Below, piece by piece: positions 58,525 to 64,000 of a stretch of DNA of 64,000 nt. A program made the translations under genes and the position numbers. The notes under the pieces were generated by a model. The model was not told the DNA's origin. It did no database searches and saw only the letters and a list, made by a program, of their open reading frames with translations. Numbering within the stretch: the stretch's first letter is position 1; the number at the start of each line of letters is the position of its first letter. Source of the stretch: Eustoma russellianum (lineage: Eukaryota; Streptophyta; Magnoliopsida; Gentianales; Gentianaceae); contig AP025062.1 in the NCBI GenBank assembly GCA_036186865.1, forward strand, positions 24,610,833 to 24,674,832, read 5' to 3'.

Positions 58525-61197
58525 TGTTGAGAAATATGTTTGGATAATTTTCAAACTCATGATTTTAAGTGGTGAATACTTAAAAATGTCACACATGGTG
58601 TTATATGTGATTAAAAGTTGAAAAAGTTGAAAAAGTTGACATCGATCTCTCAGGTTGTTTCACATCGATCGATTTATGTACATAGATCTCTAATATCGAT
58701 CGATCTATGTAAGGCAGAAAAGTTTAAGACCTTTCTGTGAGACATCGATCTCTGAAGCTGAGGCACTTCAATCGATCGATGTCTAGGGTTTTTAGAAATA
58801 ATTTTCTAAAATGTGTTAAAATGATTTTTTTCATTTGTATATGAATTATACATGTTCATTATGTGCTTATTATGTGTTTTTGGTGATTGTTATTGTCTTG
58901 TGACTAACGTGCCTTGAAAGTTTCTACAACTTACCAAAAAGGGAAAAATTGGTTATTTTGAGTTTTGTAGAAACATCATATGGTGAAAAATATGTCAAGT
59001 GCATATTATTATCTTGGTTATCATGACAAAGGTGGTATTGTAATTATTTCTGACCATCGGGGTCATTTCTGGAGTTTTCTCACACCAGGGGTATTTTGGT
59101 CATTTTACCCCCCAAGGGTGTTTTTGGTATTTTCACTCAAGGAATTTCTTGAGCATATTATTATCTTCATTATGGAGCTGTGTTAATATTATTTTGAAGA
59201 TAATATGGTGATCTTATATCTTATTCTCTCAACCGATGATATTATTGACTATAGCTGGATATGTGACGATTTGAGATGTCACATTCTATTTTTTTCTTCA
59301 AGACTCTCTTATATATATTATAAAAGAACATTTAGCATCATTAATTAGAGAAATTAAAGGTGTCAAAGGTGTGGAAATGTTCTTGACATATAAGAAGAAA
59401 TATTAGGGAATTGCGGTGTTATATGTTGACATAATCTTGTCAACTGTTATCTATTTATTTCTTCTTCAAAAATCTGACTTGCTACACATATATATGTTGA
59501 AAAACGTGTATTATCAGGTGGATATGATGTTGTACACATTTTATGAGTTGGAGACAAGTGGACCAACCAAAAAGGAGCTAGTTGGCAATTTGGAATTTTC
59601 AAAATTAAACCCAACGGCTATATGGTTTTCTTGGTGAATTTTTAGTAGATTTTTGAAGTCAAATGAAGACTTCACATGTCCTATTATTGTGCTTGGAGTT
59701 GAGGATAATTTGGTGGTATTATCCTTTCTTATTTTATTAAGAAAAATCAAAACTATTTTTATTGAAAAAATGTAGTAGCCAACGGCTACTATGGTGATTT
59801 TGGAGCTGAATTTTAATTTTGAAATGTTCAATCCCACATGCCTATTCTCAAGCAAGGAGTTGAGGTTATCTTGGTGCATTTATCTTCTCTTATTATCTAT
59901 TCTTGCTAAGGATAATTCAAGACAATTCCAAGTCACTTTTTAGTTGAGAATTTCGGCCACATGGAGTCGCCAAGGTGGACCAATCATTGTGTTTTATTTT
60001 GTCAAGTGTACAAGGCCAACCAATGATGAGAAGACATTTGGAATTGATGATGAAGATGGTGACACATGTACATTCTTATCTTCAAGGCTCATCTCACACT
60101 ATAAATAGAGGCAATGGTGAAGAAGATGAAATACACTTGAAGCTCACAAGCATTTGCTGAATTGTCTAGCTTTCATCTTCATCTTGTTGTTGTTGTTGTT
60201 TTATTCATTGTAGCAAAGGTGTTATTGTTGTATTGTGGTGAGCTATAAGCCTCTTGAGCTTCATTTGTAAGATTGATTAGCCATCTTTATAAGGCTACAT
60301 CAATAGATGTTAGAGGAGTTACAACTAAGTGTTGCTTAGAAGGTGATTATCCAAGTCTTGAGTAGGGTTGGTGTATAACCCAAGGATCAAACTTGGCTCT
60401 TGTTGTAAGGTTTTTATTTCATAGCAAAATCCAAGGAAAGGTGTTCCTTGGGACTGGAGTAGGTCACATTGACCGAACCAGGATAAATCCTTGGTGTTCT
60501 TCTCTTGTTTCTTTGTTTCTGTTTTTGCCCGTTTTTGACTGCAGATTTCACACAAATTCTCACAATTTGAAAAAATAGCTAAACATTTTCAAAATTCGTG
60601 ATTTTTAGTGGAGTTATACTTCAGACTGTTAGCTTTCATTTGAAATAGGAATCACTTGATTTGAGCAAGGGAAAGTTAGTCGTTCAGTCTTTGCAAGATA
60701 GCTGCTCTAATCTGACTGCAATCTGACTAGTTTTGAGAAAACTTAAAATCTGTATTTTTCAAGAATTGTTTAAGGTCAGGGCCTTTTAGAAACTTCATCT
60801 ACACATCCTAAGGAGTGTTTTGATATAAAGATCAACTTTTTTGGTTGAATATTCAAAGAGAAACACATTTTGCAAAATCAGCAACATTCTGTCCAATTCT
60901 GTCCAGATTGACCATCTGAATCTTTTTATTTGTTTGAACGGCCAAACAATCTTATTGTTGTCTGATTTTTGGACAGAGTCTTGTCAACACATTGAAGTTA
61001 TATTCTGAAAAGTTTCATAATTTTTGGAGTTATGTACAATTAGTTTTGAATTTTTCAAAAACAGGTTTTGAATCTGAGGTTGTCTCAGATTCTGTTTTCA
61101 AAGGGGATTTTAACAAAATGTTGTAGTATAATTTCCGCTAACCACTATTCACCCCCTCCCCCTCTAGTGGTGTTTATTGCAGGTGTACGGTCCAACA
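58525..61197 (+). repeat. 5' LTR of D with ATCGAT palindromes
   Basis: Starts TGTTGAGAAATATGTTTGG, like B, and ends GTACGGTCCAACA. A short array of ATCGAT palindromes and the spacer word GACATCGATCTCT occupies 58638-58790. The equivalent part of the B LTR has no such motif. Confidence 0.88.
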
Positions 61198-61198
61198 T

Positions 61199-61212
61199 TT
61201 AGTATCAGAGCC
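61199..61212 (+). other. Primer-binding site of D (Met-tRNA, mismatched)
   Basis: TTAGTATCAGAGCC follows the LTR end. It is close to the usual TTGGTATCAGAGC. Confidence 0.75.
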
Positions 61213-61356
61213 AGACCAACACCATTCAAAAGAAGCAAGATACAACATCATACGAACAATACAAGGCCAAAAAACAACGATTCATTATATACTGCTTGTC
61301 TCAAATCCAAGGTATATACAATAGCTATTGTTTATCACAAAGGTAAGTTGGAAGGT

Positions 61357-63410
61357 ATGTCTATACAACGTCCTTCTCTTTTTGATGGCAATAATTTTGT
61401 TCATTGGAAACTAAGAATGAGGCTATTCTTAATGGCTATAGACATCGATTTATGGTCTATAGTTGAAGATGGGTCGTACATTCCAATGAAAGTTGTACAA
61501 GTTAGTGGAGTCACACAGGATGTTGAAAAGTATAAAAGTGAATGGTCATCGGAAGATAAAAAGAAAATGTCCATGAATGCTAAAGTTATGTAACTACTTT
61601 TGAATGGACTTACAACTTCTGAAGCAGGATATGTGTCAAATTGCGCAAGCGCACACGACATGTGGAAATCACTTGTATTAAAGCATGAAGGTACTAGTGG
61701 TGTTAAAGAGTCAAAAATAAACATGCTTATGACTGAATTAGAGACTTTCAAAATGTTGCCGAACGAATCCATAATCTATGCATTTGAGGATTACTAATAT
61801 TTTCAATGCCCTTGAAGCTTTAGGGAAGTCATTTTCGAACAGTGAAAAGGTTCAAAAGGTTCTACGAAGCTTTCCTGCTGAATGGGATCCAAAGGTGACT
61901 GCAATCGAGGAGACAAAGTCAATCACTAAAATGGATGAATTGATCGGGTCTCTTAAAGTTTACGAGGTTAAATTAAACCAACAAAAGTCTGAATCGTCTA
62001 ACTCATCCGGTAATTCAATAGCTTTCAAAACAACCGAAACACATGCTAGTAACGATGATAGTAATAGTGATACTGAATTAGACGACGACTTGATATCGAT
62101 AACTAGAAAACTTAGAAAGTTTTTCAAACGTCCAAATAGGAATAGACAACGTAATTCTTCTCCTTCTTCTTTTTCTCAATCTAAGAAAAATAACACAAAC
62201 AAATGGTATAATAAAGAATTAAAGTGTTATGAATGCGGTCAAAAAGGACATATTTCATACGATTGTCCCACGAAGAAAAATAATAATAATAACAACAATA
62301 ATAAACAAGCCAAGGACAAGGAGGCACAAACAACAAAGACAAAGGAGTCTAAGGCAAGGAAAGGGAAACGAGCAATGAAGGTGAGCACATGGAGCGACTC
62401 ATCTGACTCAAAATCCGAAACTGAGGAAGCTCAAGTCTGCTTCGTATCCAACGAGGTATGTTCTTCTTCTGATAGTGATTCTGATTGTGACATGACATTT
62501 GATGAAATGTATGAATAATTTTTAAGAATGTATGCTCACTGTAAGAGGCTCTCTAAAGAAAAGAAGAAACTAGTTGAAGAAAATGACAAGTTGAAGACGT
62601 CCAACTTGGAATTTTCCGATCAACTAAGATCTCTTAAACAAGAGTCTACTAATACTCTTGATTCTTTAGAGAATAAAATTGAATCACATAGGAAAGATGA
62701 ACAAAAGATAAAAATGGAAAATAATATGTTAAAGTCTAAGTTAGAAAGTTGTGAACATGAAATAATACAACTTAAGTCGTCTAAACTTAACTTAGAAAAA
62801 ATGTTAGAACAATTTATATCCGGTACAAACATGTTAGACACACTCCTCTCATCACAAAAGTATGGTAATGATAAAACCGGCTTAGGCTATAAAGAAGAAG
62901 ATGACAAAGTAGGTAGAAAGACTAAGTTTGTATCTTCAACTACTAAACAACCTTATAAAGATATAAAAACAACTTTGCCTGCTAAATCTTCTTCTACTCC
63001 TTCTGTTTATTCTAAGGCAAAAATGCAACATACACCCATAAAAGCACACACGCATAAACATACATCTATGCCAAACTTTGCATCTAGACAACCTAGAAAC
63101 TATGCCTATGTGTATACAAATACAACAAGACATAATAAAATGCATCCAACTTATTATGAACCTAAGTATAGGCAACACTCATATAAATCTTATAGAAATG
63201 CATATGAACATACATACATAGCGCCATTCAAGAAGCAAAATCACATGTCTTATACACATTATAGAAATCGGCCATCATATAATGATTATCAACCATGGCG
63301 CAACATGTATAACAATGCATCTTCACTTATGTGGAATAATCATCTATATGCTTATCCTTCTTATTTTAACCATGCTAAAAATGTGCCTAAAAGGTATGTT
63401 CAAGTTTGAA
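61357..63410 (+). pseudogene. D gag, extended (stops and frameshifts)
   Basis: The start chosen is 61357 (MSIQRPSLFDGNN). The capsid pattern is VHWKLRMRLFLMAIDIDLW. A TAA near 61591 and a frameshift near 61780 break it, then 61778-62518 is open: EKVQKVLRSFPAEWDPKVTA, an acidic Ser/Asp region, zinc knuckle CYECGQKGHISYDCPTKK and eight consecutive Asn. After one stop, 62528-63409 encodes a coiled coil of about 110 residues (LSKEKKKLVEENDKLKTSNL, GTNMLDTLLSSQ) and a basic His/Tyr/Asn-rich tail. The only lesions are few, so this copy is the best preserved gag here. Confidence 0.87.
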
Positions 63411-63499
63411 TACCTAAGGGTTATCTAAACAAGAATAATGCCCCTAAAATTTAAGGACCCAAATAAAGGGTACCTAAAACTTTGTCTCCATTGTAGGAT

Positions 63500-64000
63500 A
63501 AACGCAAGGAATGCAAGAAGGAGGCAAAGTCAAAGAATCTAAAAACCAAATGGTTTTTAGATAGTGGATGTTCGAGGCATATGACGGGGAACCCCAAACT
63601 ATTCATCGAATTGAAATATATCAAGAATAGAGGAAAAGTAACATTCGGTGACGACAACAAAGGACAAGTTGTTGGAAAATGAACAATTGGGGACCCTAAC
63701 ACATTTCAAATACGAAATGTGTTGCTAGTAAGCAATCTCCCTTATAATTTACTTAGTATTTCACAACTTATAGATTGTGGTTACAATGTCTCTTTTCTTC
63801 CCAATTCATGTGATATAATAAATGAAAAAGGAGAAATAGTTTTAAAATGAAATAGAGATGGTAATATTTATACTCTTACCTTAGATAATATGTTAGATGC
63901 TAAGGTTAAGTGTTTGATATCACATGACTTAGATGTGAATTTATGGCATAGAAGATTAGGCCATATAGGAATTTCAACCATTAAAAAATTATCTAAGAAG
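63500..64000 (+). pseudogene. D protease and pre-integrase start (broken)
   Basis: WFLDSGCSRHMTGNPKLF shows an intact DSG aspartic protease motif (about 63550-63603). A TGA follows at 63680-63682 and another at 63848-63850. YNLLSISQL and the GAG-pre-integrase finger start LWHRRLGHIGIST lie close to the window end. Integrase and RT must lie beyond. Confidence 0.87.

Larger units (their letters stand above)
58525..64000 (+). mobile_element. D: Ty1/copia element, SIRE-like (continues past window)
   Basis: A plus-strand copia element with a 2673-bp 5' LTR, primer-binding site, extended gag with zinc knuckle and coiled coil, a DSGCSRHMTG protease and the start of the pre-integrase finger. Gag and protease resemble element B. 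It is inserted in the chromodomain end of G2. Confidence 0.9.

Overview
The window is plant nuclear DNA, almost certainly from a eudicot. Nearly all of it is nested or adjacent retrotransposons: Ty1/copia with initiator-Met-tRNA primer-binding sites, Ty3/gypsy chromoviruses, a plant RTE-type LINE and Au-like SINE remnants. There is one recognisable host gene, a six-exon bHLH transcription factor of the BEE1/BEE3 type (24762-27824). It is an island of about 3 kb between two LTR elements. No bacterial-type genes, rRNA, functional tRNA or CRISPR were seen.

Layout. (1) 1-5933: minus-strand chromovirus G1 with its left LTR running off the window and a right LTR that keeps only about 360 bp. (2) 6073-11807: complete but dead minus-strand copia E1, target-site duplication ACAAA. 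(3) 11813-13731: non-coding, with a G-quadruplex-like tract and a small poly(A) insert. (4) 13737-19576: complete plus-strand copia E2, target-site duplication ATGTT, with a 233-bp tandem duplication in pol. (5) 20242-24263: internally deleted plus-strand copia F with a 450-bp tandem duplication. (6) 24762-27824: the bHLH gene, with two SINE remnants in its introns. (7) 28178-33197: 5' part of copia A1 (plus). (8) 33198-43581: copia B (plus, SIRE/Maximus-like, both LTRs present). (9) 43582-49827: copia A2, same family as A1 but inverted, its LTR split by an RTE LINE (about 46709-49018). (10) 50500-51180: remnant of a minus-strand copia LTR, primer-binding site and gag start. (11) 51197-55738: copia C (plus), cut by (12) gypsy G2 (55739-58524, LTR and chromodomain tail, minus), itself cut by (13) copia D (58525 to the end, plus, SIRE-like).

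The most unusual signal is a module of near-perfect palindromes, core GACATCGATCGATCGATGTC, with conserved spacers. It sits in the LTRs of A1, A2, C, G2 and D, that is, in several copia families and one gypsy family. A 24-nt stretch of spacer plus half-palindrome is identical, in the same sense, between copia A1 and gypsy G2, so this is shared descent or transfer of an LTR module rather than simple sequence. Element B, the same pol lineage as D, lacks it and carries a different inverted repeat near the LTR start.

All transposon reading frames examined are broken by stops, frameshifts or catalytic substitutions, so none looks autonomous. Coordinates of LTR ends come from TG...CA ends, primer-binding sites, polypurine tracts and target-site duplications read by eye.
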